From Armatimonadota bacterium (GTDB taxonomy: Bacteria; Armatimonadota; Fimbriimonadia; Fimbriimonadales; Fimbriimonadaceae): a DNA stretch of 64,000 bases. The position numbers and the translations under genes were made by a program. Below, piece after piece: positions 1 to 7,865 of the stretch. Position 1 is the stretch's first letter; every line of letters begins with the position of its first letter. The notes under the pieces are model-generated. The model saw only the letters and a program-made list of their open reading frames with translations. It did no database searches and had not been told where the DNA came from. The stretch spans positions 1 through 64,000 of the forward strand of contig JANYCU010000052.1 in the NCBI GenBank assembly GCA_025360125.1, read 5' to 3'.

Positions 1-529
1 AAGGACTACTTGGGCTTTAAACTCGGCTGAATGATGACGAAATGATCGTTTACTATCTGACATCTAAATGTTTGAACCTGAGGGCCAATACCCCCTTTGA
101 CAGATGTCCAACTTTACCCGTCCCCTACACACCGACCTCTCTGTCCAAAGAGGTATCTCGCTTCGCGAAGGGTCTTAAAACAATTCAGATAATGCCAACC
201 CAGGCGAGGTTGAGGGGAGCGGACATGGTGGGTAGTTTACAGTCAGGGCGAGGGCAAGGGCGATGGCGAGGAAAAGAAAATAGAGAGAATGTTGAATTGC
301 AGCGAAGCAGGCCCTGGGAACTTCGTTCCTCCAGGCCAAAGCGCAAACAGGTTTGCGCACTCCATACCCGTCCCAAACACCTTCTCCAACAATCTCGGGT
401 ACAATAGTTGCGTCGGTTCTGCGGATTTGCGTTGACCGTTGACTTGAGCCCCACAAATGACCTTTGGGAGGCTGAATTGAGCGGCTAACGTTTCTGCGGA
501 ATGCGATCTATCACGGAGCCTGAATTACG
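1..529. other. Non-coding stretch upstream of rpsO
   Basis: I see no convincing gene here. The open frames have no recognisable family and overlap low-complexity DNA. It holds a GGCGAGGG/GGGCGATGGCGA repeat at 245-269, whose inverted near-copy lies at 34630-34654, and a small hairpin repeat GGGAACTTCGTTCCT at 316-330 that recurs at 3233 and 3324. A -10-like TACAAT at 400-405 could serve rpsO, leaving a leader of about 120 nt. Leaders of that kind often carry S15 autoregulatory structure, but I did not fold this one. Confidence 0.5.
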
Positions 530-811
530 ATGCCCCTGAGTCCAGATAAGAAACAAGAAGTCATTAAGGATAACGCTGTCAAAGACGGCGATACCGGTTC
601 TGCCGAAGTGCAGATCGCCATTATGCAGGCGAGAATCCTGCAAATTACCGACCACCTTCGAACACATAAGAAGGATAACCACGGCCGACGAGGTCTTTTG
701 GTTTTGGTTGGCAAACGCCGACGCCTTGAGGCGTATCTTCGCAACCGAGATGTTGTCAAGTACCGCGCACTTATTAAGAAGCTTGGAATTCGTGAAGTTA
801 AGCCCCGTTAA
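530..811 (+). CDS. rpsO: 30S ribosomal protein S15
   Basis: A 93-residue protein, close to the usual 89. It has the S15 core: [10 protein letters not shown] near residue 21, the [16 protein letters not shown] segment that contacts 16S rRNA around residues 43-58, and the C-terminal [13 protein letters not shown]-type helix. S15 binds the 16S central domain early in 30S assembly and typically represses its own mRNA. The ATG follows a GGAGCC sequence. The gene sits 14 nt before pnp, the classical rpsO-pnp arrangement of many bacteria. Confidence 0.98.
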   Translation: MPLSPDKKQEVIKDNAVKDGDTGSAEVQIAIMQARILQITDHLRTHKKDNHGRRGLLVLVGKRRRLEAYLRNRDVVKYRALIKKLGIREVKPR

Positions 812-825
812 AGAACGGAAGCTAA

Positions 826-3207
826 ATGATACAAACAATTGAATTTGAGGTAGGCGGTAAAGAGTTCTACCTCGAGACTGGTCGCGTTGCTAAACAAGCA
901 GGCGGAGCAGTCCTCCTCGGCATGGGTGAAACCATCGTTCTCGGCGTCGCTACGATGTCTGAGAATCCCCGACCAGGCATAGATTTTCTACCCTTAACCT
1001 GCGACTACGAAGAGCGAAAATACGCAGTAGGCAAGATCCCCGGCGGCTTTATGAAGCGCGGCGGGCGTCCTAGCGAAAAAGCGACTCTCGTTTGTCGATT
1101 AATGGATCGACCTCTACGACCACTTTTCCCTAAAGGTCTTCGAAATGACATTCAAGTCATTGCGATGACGTTTGCGGTCGAGCAAGATTGTCCTCCGGAC
1201 GTCCTTGCCGTCTGCGCCGCTGGCGCAGCACTTGCTGTCAGCGATGTCCCAATCAAAGCCGCAGTTGCTTGCGTCCGAGTGAGCCGAATCGATGGCGAAT
1301 TCGTTCTCTTCCCAACGGGCGATCAGATCAAAGCAAGTGACCTCGACTTAATCGTCGCTGGTCATAAAGGCGCGATCTCGATGGTTGAAGCGGGTGCCAA
1401 TGAAGTTTCGGAAGCCGATATGGCCGCCGCAATGAAGTTTGCCCACAATGCAATTAAGACAATTGCTGAGAAGTTTGAAGAGTTCGGCAAGATGGTCAAC
1501 AAGCCAAAGCGCGTTGTCAATCTTCACGCAATCGACGAAGACCTCAAGAAGAACATCACCAAGAAGTTCGGCAAGGACATCGAAAAGACTCTCCTTGGCA
1601 GCAAGGATAAGAATGTTCGAGAAAGCGCTCTCAACGATCTTATCAAAGACATCGTCGAGAAGCTGAAGCCCGAGTACGAAGGCAACGCCGCAATCCTCGG
1701 CCAACTCAGCGAAGCCGCTGACACGGTTGTTAAGGGTGTCGTTCGAGACCTTATCATCACCAAAGAGAAGCGACCAGACGGTCGAAAGCTCGATGAGCTT
1801 CGAAACATCGAAGCGGTTGCCGGAATTCTTCCAAGAGTTCACGGTTCAGGCCTCTTCACTCGTGGTCAGACTCAGGTCATGACGGTTGTCACGCTTGGCT
1901 TGCCAGGCGACGCGCAAACGATGGACGGAATCGAAGACGAAGATCCGAAGCGCTACATGCACTTCTACAACTTCCCAGCCTATTCGGTTGGCGAGTGCCG
2001 ACCGATGCGAGGACCAGGCCGACGAGAAATCGGACACGGTGCTTTGGCCGAGCGAGCTCTTCGAGCGGTTCTTCCTCTTGACGATCCAAACTTCCCATAC
2101 ACTTTGCTCCTGATCTCCGAAGTTCTTGAGTCCAACGGTTCAACCTCCATGGCTTCGGTCTGCGGTTCGACTTTGGCTCTGATGGACGCCGGAATTAAGA
2201 TCAAGGCACCAGTTGCCGGAATTGCGATGGGACTCATGTCCGACGGAAAGGAATTCAAAGTCCTTACCGACATCATCGGAATGGAAGACTTCTGCGGAGA
2301 CATGGACTTTAAGGTCGCTGGAACCCGAGCGGGCATCACAGCTCTTCAACTCGACACCAAACTCGACGGTATCCCCGACGAAGTATTGGCTCGGGCATTG
2401 AACCAAGCTCTTGGCGCACGACTCGCCATCCTCGACGTGATGGAAGCTGAAATCAACGCTCCTCGCGAAACGGTTGCCGATACGGCTCCACAAGTCACCA
2501 CGATTCAAATCAATCCAGAAAAGATTGGTGCACTCATCGGGCCTGGAGGAGCGATGATCAAGAAGATCACCGCCGAATCCGGTGCTTCGCTTGACGTTCA
2601 GCAAGACGGACGAGTTTTGGTTGGTTCATCTGGTGCCGAGCAAACTGCAAAGGCGATCCAAATGATCAAGGATGCGGTTGGCGATGTCGAAATGGGCACC
2701 GAAGTCAGCGGCGTTGTAACCCGAATCATGGGTCGCGGCGTGCTGGTCGAACTCACAAGCGGCAAGCAGGGCTTTGTTCCTAAGGAGCAGATTACTCTTC
2801 AAGAGATCGGTCGAATCGAGGAAGTTGTCAATATGGGCGACACCCTTAATTTGAAGACGTTCGAGCTTGATGCGATGGGACGATTGAACCTCACGGCTAT
2901 TGGCGTGAAGCAAGATTTGCCTACTTTGGCTGGTAACGAAGATGGAACCCCTCCACCTTCAACCGCAGGTAGCGATGACGGCGGACGACGAGGCGGCGGT
3001 GGAGACCGTGGCCGAGGCGGACCTCGACGAGATGGCGGCGGCGGTGGATTCCGTGGCGGCGATCGAGGCGGACCCCGACGAGACGGTGGCGGCGATCGAG
3101 ATCGCGGTCCACGTCGAGACGCGGCACCTTCCGGACCACCACGCGATGGCGGCGTAACTGGCAGCAGTGCAGGCGCACCTGACGCGAAGTTCCGAAAGCG
3201 AACCTGA
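826..3207 (+). CDS. pnp: Polyribonucleotide nucleotidyltransferase (PNPase)
   Basis: A 793-residue 3'-to-5' phosphorolytic exoribonuclease that releases nucleoside diphosphates and forms a trimeric ring in the cytoplasm. Order: two RNase PH-like domains with the intervening helical domain (about 1-550), a KH domain with IGPGGAMIKK (about 556-615), an S1 domain with GVVTRIMGRGVLVEL (about 625-693), then a tail of about 75 residues of GGDRG/GPRRDGG repeats. E. coli PNPase is about 711 residues, so the RGG-like tail is the extra part. It probably adds RNA or partner binding (inference). It follows rpsO directly and ends before a clear terminator. Confidence 0.98.
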   Translation: MIQTIEFEVGGKEFYLETGRVAKQAGGAVLLGMGETIVLGVATMSENPRPGIDFLPLTCDYEERKYAVGKIPGGFMKRGGRPSEKATLVCRLMDRPLRPLFPKGLRNDIQVIAMTFAVEQDCPPDVLAVCAAGAALAVSDVPIKAAVACVRVSRIDGEFVLFPTGDQIKASDLDLIVAGHKGAISMVEAGANEVSEADMAAAMKFAHNAIKTIAEKFEEFGKMVNKPKRVVNLHAIDEDLKKNITKKFGKDIEKTLLGSKDKNVRESALNDLIKDIVEKLKPEYEGNAAILGQLSEAADTVVKGVVRDLIITKEKRPDGRKLDELRNIEAVAGILPRVHGSGLFTRGQTQVMTVVTLGLPGDAQTMDGIEDEDPKRYMHFYNFPAYSVGECRPMRGPGRREIGHGALAERALRAVLPLDDPNFPYTLLLISEVLESNGSTSMASVCGSTLALMDAGIKIKAPVAGIAMGLMSDGKEFKVLTDIIGMEDFCGDMDFKVAGTRAGITALQLDTKLDGIPDEVLARALNQALGARLAILDVMEAEINAPRETVADTAPQVTTIQINPEKIGALIGPGGAMIKKITAESGASLDVQQDGRVLVGSSGAEQTAKAIQMIKDAVGDVEMGTEVSGVVTRIMGRGVLVELTSGKQGFVPKEQITLQEIGRIEEVVNMGDTLNLKTFELDAMGRLNLTAIGVKQDLPTLAGNEDGTPPPSTAGSDDGGRRGGGGDRGRGGPRRDGGGGGFRGGDRGGPRRDGGGDRDRGPRRDAAPSGPPRDGGVTGSSAGAPDAKFRKRT

Positions 3208-3232
3208 TAATTAAGGGCGAAGGGCAAGGTTC

Positions 3233-3338
3233 GGGAACTTCGTTCCTCCACTTCGCTAGGCGAGTTAAGAAAGAGCCTCACTCATTCGAGTGGGGCTTTT
3301 TGTTTCGAAAGAAACAGGCGTCTGGGAACTTCGTTCCT
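3233..3338. repeat. Two copies of a short hairpin repeat, GGGAACTTCGTTCCTC
   Basis: GGGAACTTCGTTCCTC occurs at 3233-3248 and GGGAACTTCGTTCCTC again at 3324-3339, on either side of the pnp terminator. A third copy is at 316-331, before rpsO. Each can fold as GGAAC-TTC-GTTCC. A small dispersed palindromic repeat confined to intergenic DNA is the simplest reading. Confidence 0.7.
3274..3301 (+). terminator. Rho-independent terminator of rpsO-pnp
   Basis: A 10-bp stem AGCCTCACTC / GAGTGGGGCT (one G-U pair) with loop ATTC, followed at once by TTTTT. It lies 66 nt after the pnp stop. Confidence 0.85.
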
Positions 3339-3418
3339 CTGCCTATCCTCCGACTGCCTGTTTATTCACTCTTTGGCATGTCATTGGCTCATACTGTTCG
3401 GTCGGCTTTTACCTGATG

Positions 3419-4558
3419 TTACGACGTAAACAAGTGAGGGACAAAGCGGGCGTAGTTGTCGGTGATGATTCCGTCGGTTTCGCGGATGCCAATGCCATGG
3501 GCGGTATCGCCGATGATCCAGCTTCCGATGACCGGATGGTTGCCTTCAAAGTCGGGGATTTCGACATAGTCTTGGTAAACGAAGCCTGATTCGGCGTAAG
3601 GGCCTTCCCGTTTTTCCCAGGTGGTGCCGAAGATTTCAACGTTTGAGCCTTCTCGACCTAACATGGCTTTTTTGGCATATCGGGTCATCTCCTTTGGGCT
3701 ATTCATGTACGATTTGAGAAGGTAGGGTGAGTTGGGAAATAGCTGCCAAAGGATGGGGAGGATGGCTTTATTGGACAAGAGCATCTTCCACACGGGCTCG
3801 ATCCACTGGCAATCTTTGAGAGTTGAGAGGGCGTTGGTGCCGAACTGTTCGTTGACCATCCATTCCCACGGGTAAAGCTTGAAAACGGTCCACATTCGGG
3901 TGCCTTGCATGTCGACGAACCAACTTCGATTTCCGTCCCAGCCGATGTCTTGCATGAGGATTGATTGGGTGGTGAGTCCGGCTTCGTGGGCAGTATCGCG
4001 GAGTACGGCGACAGTTAATTCGTCTTCCCAAAGGTCGCCGTGGCCAAAGTGGATTTGGCTCCCGAGGAGTTTTCGGTTTTCTTTGAGCCACTTCCAGTGA
4101 TCGACGAGACCTTCCCAGATGGAATTGAATTGGTCTTTCTCGGGATAGAGTTCTTCGAGCCACTTCCACTGGATGACGGCGGCTTCGAGGAGGGCGGTTG
4201 GGGTGTCGGCGTTGTATTCGAGCATTTTCGGCGGATGGAAACCGTCGTAAATGAAGTCAAACCGACCATAGATCGTTGGAGGCTCCTCTTCCCAAGATTG
4301 CTCGATCGCTTTGATGTTGAGCGGATTTAGGTTAAATGTCGCGTAAATTCGGTTGTGGATGATGTGCTCGACGGCTTTGAGGCACATCTGGTGACATTCG
4401 TTGGTCGCTTTTTCAATTTCTTCAATTTCGGCGGCAGTGAACTCGTAGTAGGCACTTTCGTTCCAATATTGGGCATTGTCCTCGGTGTGATAGACCAGTC
4501 CGGCCCGTTCGACCTTTTGCTGCCAATCCGGGCGCGGTTCGATCTTGTTTCGTCGCAC
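3419..4558 (-). CDS. Glutathionylspermidine synthase-like ATP-grasp ligase (YgiC family)
   Basis: A 379-residue protein matching the C-terminal synthetase family of glutathionylspermidine synthase (YgiC/YjfC type, about 386 residues in E. coli). Visible family blocks are RPDWQQKVERAGLVYH at the start, FDFIYDG and LEYNADTPTALLEA near 100-125, HGDLWEDELTV near 170, and a C-terminal YAESGFVYQDY / GSWIIGD substrate-ATP region. YgiC-type proteins lack the amidase half and their substrate is unsettled, so glutathionylspermidine formation should not be assumed. It lies 8 nt after the lipoprotein gene, mirroring the E. coli ygiB-ygiC pair. Confidence 0.88.
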   Translation of the reverse strand: MRRNKIEPRPDWQQKVERAGLVYHTEDNAQYWNESAYYEFTAAEIEEIEKATNECHQMCLKAVEHIIHNRIYATFNLNPLNIKAIEQSWEEEPPTIYGRFDFIYDGFHPPKMLEYNADTPTALLEAAVIQWKWLEELYPEKDQFNSIWEGLVDHWKWLKENRKLLGSQIHFGHGDLWEDELTVAVLRDTAHEAGLTTQSILMQDIGWDGNRSWFVDMQGTRMWTVFKLYPWEWMVNEQFGTNALSTLKDCQWIEPVWKMLLSNKAILPILWQLFPNSPYLLKSYMNSPKEMTRYAKKAMLGREGSNVEIFGTTWEKREGPYAESGFVYQDYVEIPDFEGNHPVIGSWIIGDTAHGIGIRETDGIITDNYARFVPHLFTS

Positions 4559-4566
4559 TGTTGGGG

Positions 4567-5079
4567 TTAACCGCCGCTCGAACTGCCTGAGCTTCCGGAA
4601 CTTCCAAAGCCTCCGCGAGAAACGCCGGAACTGGATGAGCTACTGCTGCTGGGAGTTGAGACGACGCTTCCGCTCGAAGAGTGAATCGTTGCTCCAGAGG
4701 GAGGAGATGACGAGAAATTACTGATTCGACCACCACTGAAGACGCCACCGTACCCCCAGCCTGGAGACCGATAGAGGCGACTGCCGTAGTAGTAATATCC
4801 GGGATAGTAGCCCGACGATGAAGTACATAGGCCCGCGCCAACGGGTTGGTTAGTGGTGGTGTCGACGCAAACGCTTCCATTTTGCATTGGGACTCGGGCA
4901 TAGCGTCCACCGCGATAGGTTGCGGCGGTTACTGGACTAGAGCAGGCGACGTCGGGCAATACGGTTCCGGTTGCGGGATCGACACATCGACGCACCGATA
5001 CGGGACTAGAGCATCCCGACAGGATGAGGGTTGCTACTGAGGCACAAAAAGTTGCCGGTACAGCCGTCGATTTCTTCAC
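4567..5079 (-). CDS. Ser/Gly-rich lipoprotein upstream of the YgiC-like gene
   Basis: A 170-residue protein. The N-terminus has Lys-Lys, a hydrophobic stretch and a lipobox ending LSGC near residue 22, so it is probably a lipoprotein. The middle has spaced Cys pairs (RRCVDPATGTVLPDVAC, and VCVDTTTNQPVGAGLC). The last 60 residues are almost only Ser and Gly, resembling YgiB-like (DUF1190) partners of YgiC enzymes in general form. The GTG at 5079 is preferred because a TAATAT hexamer lies 6 nt upstream. Function is not established. Confidence 0.75.
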   Translation of the reverse strand: MKKSTAVPATFCASVATLILSGCSSPVSVRRCVDPATGTVLPDVACSSPVTAATYRGGRYARVPMQNGSVCVDTTTNQPVGAGLCTSSSGYYPGYYYYGSRLYRSPGWGYGGVFSGGRISNFSSSPPSGATIHSSSGSVVSTPSSSSSSSSGVSRGGFGSSGSSGSSSGG

Positions 5080-5091
5080 ATTTCAATATTA
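5080..5091 (-). promoter_or_regulatory. -10-like TAATAT abutting the lipoprotein start
   Basis: On the minus strand TAATAT (5091-5086) is followed by six bases and then the GTG start at 5079. This spacing places the expected transcription start at the start codon and suggests a leaderless mRNA. Confidence 0.45.
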
Positions 5092-5134
5092 CAGGATATT
5101 GGCAAAAAGGGTTGTGGTTATTTGGGGGTGGCAG

Positions 5135-5626
5135 TTATTTGAGGAGTCCTTTTGTTCGAAGCAGGTCGAGGAACTGATCTCGTTCGACGGTTGAGGGCCA
5201 AGCGGAGTCAGGGACCACGTGAGAATACAGTTTCGTAAGAAAGAGCGTTACAACTCCATCTTTATGTTTCGCTGACTCAATGTCAGCCCAAACGATAAAG
5301 GAATTGCTTCCAGAATCGAATCGCATCGTGATTCCTTCGTCACTGAATTCCAGGATTCGTTTACGGCTAAGTGCCAATCGATTATCACGAACAATCCGAC
5401 TTGGCCTAGCAAAAGCCCAAGCTAAATAGATCGGTACAAATAGGAAGGTGAAGATTGTCCCAGGGACAGTAATGACGAAAATACCTTTACTTGCCAAAAA
5501 CTGCTGGAATATCGAGAACGTACCGAGAATCACCGCGAATGTCAAATAGCTCATAAGAGCTAGCAAGAACCTAGTCTTCCTTAAGGCACCTGGTTCTATG
5601 CAATGCAAGAGGGTTGTGAGTTTCAT
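5135..5626 (-). CDS. YcxB-like membrane protein
   Basis: A 163-residue protein. Two hydrophobic helices (about 19-43 and 48-72) are followed by a small soluble domain with the pattern LEFSDEGITMRFDSGSNSFIVWADIE, characteristic of YcxB-like C-terminal domains (a bPH-like fold). Its role in the cell is unknown. It is divergent from nuoH, with 91 nt between the two start codons. Confidence 0.7.
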   Translation of the reverse strand: MKLTTLLHCIEPGALRKTRFLLALMSYLTFAVILGTFSIFQQFLASKGIFVITVPGTIFTFLFVPIYLAWAFARPSRIVRDNRLALSRKRILEFSDEGITMRFDSGSNSFIVWADIESAKHKDGVVTLFLTKLYSHVVPDSAWPSTVERDQFLDLLRTKGLLK

Positions 5627-5717
5627 GAATTGTTCCTTATTCTAGCAATCATTGCTCAGATAGCCTTCGGCGGGTGCATCGGCGGGTTCGACTCAGGTAA
5701 ATTCTTTGGGACTGCCA

Positions 5718-7028
5718 ATGGACTGGTTACACAACCTAAGCCCCGCTATACAAGATGTTCTCTCAGCAATTGGGCGGGCGATTTTGGCAATCATTCCGAT
5801 CTTCGCTCCGGTCCCGGTCATTATTTGGTATGAGCGACGCCTCCTTTCGTGGATGCAGGATCGAATTGGTCCGAACCGAACGGGAAACATCACCTTTTCG
5901 CGCACCAGCAAGATGGTTCCGAGCTTTCTACGCGGGAAGAAGTTCAAGCTCTTTGGCCTTGCCCAGTCGATTGCCGACGGACTGAAGCTATTTACGAAGG
6001 AGGACATCATGCCGGACAAGACCGATCGGGTTTTGTTCATCCTGGCTCCGCTGATCGCCCTTTTTGTTGCTTTGACGCTCGGATGCACGATCCCGTTTGG
6101 CGGAGATATCCGATTTACTCCGGTTGCCGATGTGAATGTTGGCATGTTGGTGATCCTTGCTATTTCTTCGTTGGGAGCTTATTCGACGGTTTTGGCGGGT
6201 TATAGCTCGAACAATAAATATTCGCTGATGGGCGGGTTGCGGGCATCGGCTCAGCTTATTTCTTATGAGTTGGCGATGGGCATTGCGCTTGCGGCGATGG
6301 TCATGAATTCTGGATCGCTGAGAATGACCGACATTGTCAAGTCACAGGATGCTCCTCTCTATGGTGTCGTTAGCTTCATTCCCAATTGGAATGTCTTTAC
6401 GCCGATGGGCTTTATTTCCGCGATTGTGTTTGGCGTCTGTATGATCGCCGAGACGAATCGACCTCCGTTTGACTTGCCCGAGGCTGAAAACGAGCTTGTT
6501 GCGGGCTACCACACCGAGTACAGCACGAAACGATGGGGCATTTTCATGATGGCGGAGTACATGGCGATGTTCACGTTCAGCATGATCTTTGCCACGGTGT
6601 TTTTGGGTGGATATCACTTCCCGATTCGATGGGATGTATTGGCCCCTTATGAGAATATGTATCTCGTTGGCGTGGTGGTCATGCTCACGAAGGGCGCGGT
6701 TGGACTGACCGTTTATATTTGGGTTCGGGCTACGTTCCCTCGGCTTCGATATGATCAACTGATGAACCTCGGATGGAAGTTCTTGCTTCCTTTGGCTGTC
6801 GTTAATTTGATGATTACGGCGACTTGGATTTTTGCCGCAAAGGTCTACGGGCCGATGGCGGCGTGGATGGTTGGTCTGGTTTGCTACGGAGTTCTGTTTA
6901 TTGTTTGGGCCGCTATTCGGCACCAAGCGAAGAAGACTCAGCCTCAGTTCCAATCCCGAAGCGTAAATATGGTCAATTCGCCCCGAAGAGTGCTTGACGT
7001 TGTACCGAATAAAGAGGTGACTCCATGA
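5718..7028 (+). CDS. nuoH: NADH-quinone oxidoreductase subunit H
   Basis: The membrane subunit linking the peripheral arm of complex I to the proton-pumping arm and forming much of the quinone chamber. Family marks include ERRLLSWMQDRIGPNRTG, QSIADGLKLFTKED, the AETNRPPFDLPEAENELVAGYHTEYS loop and FAEYM-type MAEYMAMF. At about 436 residues it is longer than the E. coli protein (325), with a longer loop after residue 50 and a polar C-terminal extension. A TTG at 5706 is in frame, but a TAAATT -10-like box ends only 2 nt before it, so the ATG at 5718 is preferred. It is first in the H-J-K-L-M-N operon. Confidence 0.95.
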   Translation: MDWLHNLSPAIQDVLSAIGRAILAIIPIFAPVPVIIWYERRLLSWMQDRIGPNRTGNITFSRTSKMVPSFLRGKKFKLFGLAQSIADGLKLFTKEDIMPDKTDRVLFILAPLIALFVALTLGCTIPFGGDIRFTPVADVNVGMLVILAISSLGAYSTVLAGYSSNNKYSLMGGLRASAQLISYELAMGIALAAMVMNSGSLRMTDIVKSQDAPLYGVVSFIPNWNVFTPMGFISAIVFGVCMIAETNRPPFDLPEAENELVAGYHTEYSTKRWGIFMMAEYMAMFTFSMIFATVFLGGYHFPIRWDVLAPYENMYLVGVVVMLTKGAVGLTVYIWVRATFPRLRYDQLMNLGWKFLLPLAVVNLMITATWIFAAKVYGPMAAWMVGLVCYGVLFIVWAAIRHQAKKTQPQFQSRSVNMVNSPRRVLDVVPNKEVTP

Positions 7029-7528
7029 AACTGACCCCCGAACTCATCATCTTTGCGATGCTTGCTGGCCCGGCGGCTCTGGCGGCAGTCGGAGTGGTTG
7101 CTTTTGGTAGCGCCATTCGCAGCGCGCTTTGCCTCGTCTTTAACTTTTTCTTGCTGGCGTTCCTTTATTTCACTTTAAGTATGGACATGCCGGGTATTTC
7201 TCAGATCGTCGTCTACAGTGGCGCGATCATGGTACTTTTCGTGTTTGTCATCATGCTGCTTAATCCGAAGCTGATCGAGGAGCGCAAAGACTTGAAGCGT
7301 CCGTTTGGAATCGCGTTTGGGGTTGTTCTGTTCGGGATTTTGGCGAGTCAGGTTTTGCCCGTTTTGGGTTTTGAGGGTGCAAAGCCAGTTGTTCATCAAA
7401 TCGGTTCGCCGAACGTCATCGGAGATGCGCTTTTCTCCTCGTATGTCTTTCCATTTGAAGTCATCAGCATTTTGCTTTTGGTTGGCGTCGTAGGTTCGGT
7501 CTTTCTAGCCAAGCGGAGGACAGATTGA
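7025..7528 (+). CDS. nuoJ: NADH-quinone oxidoreductase subunit J
   Basis: A 167-residue membrane subunit with five hydrophobic helices. The hallmark is YSGAIMVLFVFVIMLLNP in TM3, which carries the pi-bulge region important for coupling. The start overlaps the nuoH stop by ATGA and is preceded by GAGGTGA, so translation is coupled. nuoI, which normally lies between H and J, is absent. Confidence 0.95.
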   Translation: MKLTPELIIFAMLAGPAALAAVGVVAFGSAIRSALCLVFNFFLLAFLYFTLSMDMPGISQIVVYSGAIMVLFVFVIMLLNPKLIEERKDLKRPFGIAFGVVLFGILASQVLPVLGFEGAKPVVHQIGSPNVIGDALFSSYVFPFEVISILLLVGVVGSVFLAKRRTD

Positions 7529-7860
7529 ACGGCGTTCCTTTGATGGCCTACATTGGCCTGAGTCTTTTCATGTTCTCGACCGGAGTTGTCGGGGTCGTGA
7601 TTCGGCGAAACCCAATTGTCATTTTCATGTGCATAGAGTTGATGCTGAATGCGGTTAATTTGGCGTTCTTGTCGTTTGCACGGTATCGATATGCGACGGA
7701 AGGTCACTCGCTGAATCAGGCGATTGGCGGACCAATGATGGTTATTTTTGTGATGGCAGTTGCCGCTGCAGAAGTTGCGGTTGGTTTGGGCATCATCATG
7801 GCGATCTATCGACTTAAGGAAGAAGTCGATGTGGACGAATTGAACTTACTCGGAGGATAG
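7525..7860 (+). CDS. nuoK: NADH-quinone oxidoreductase subunit K
   Basis: An antiporter-like small subunit (MrpC-like) with three helices. ELMLNAVNLAF carries the conserved membrane glutamate, and AAAEVAVGL carries the second one. The TTG at 7525 overlaps the nuoJ stop (TTGA) and has GGAGGA just upstream, so I prefer it to the ATG at 7543. It gives 111 residues against about 100 in E. coli. Confidence 0.94.
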   Translation: MNGVPLMAYIGLSLFMFSTGVVGVVIRRNPIVIFMCIELMLNAVNLAFLSFARYRYATEGHSLNQAIGGPMMVIFVMAVAAAEVAVGLGIIMAIYRLKEEVDVDELNLLGG

Positions 7861-7865
7861 CGACC

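Noticed and set aside
42-407. 121-codon frame at the window start
   Set aside because: No family resemblance, crosses two intergenic repeats, and has a biased repeat-derived composition.
2799-3281. Minus-strand frame of 160 codons opposite the pnp tail
   Set aside because: It is Pro/Arg/Ser low complexity produced by the RGG tail read backwards.
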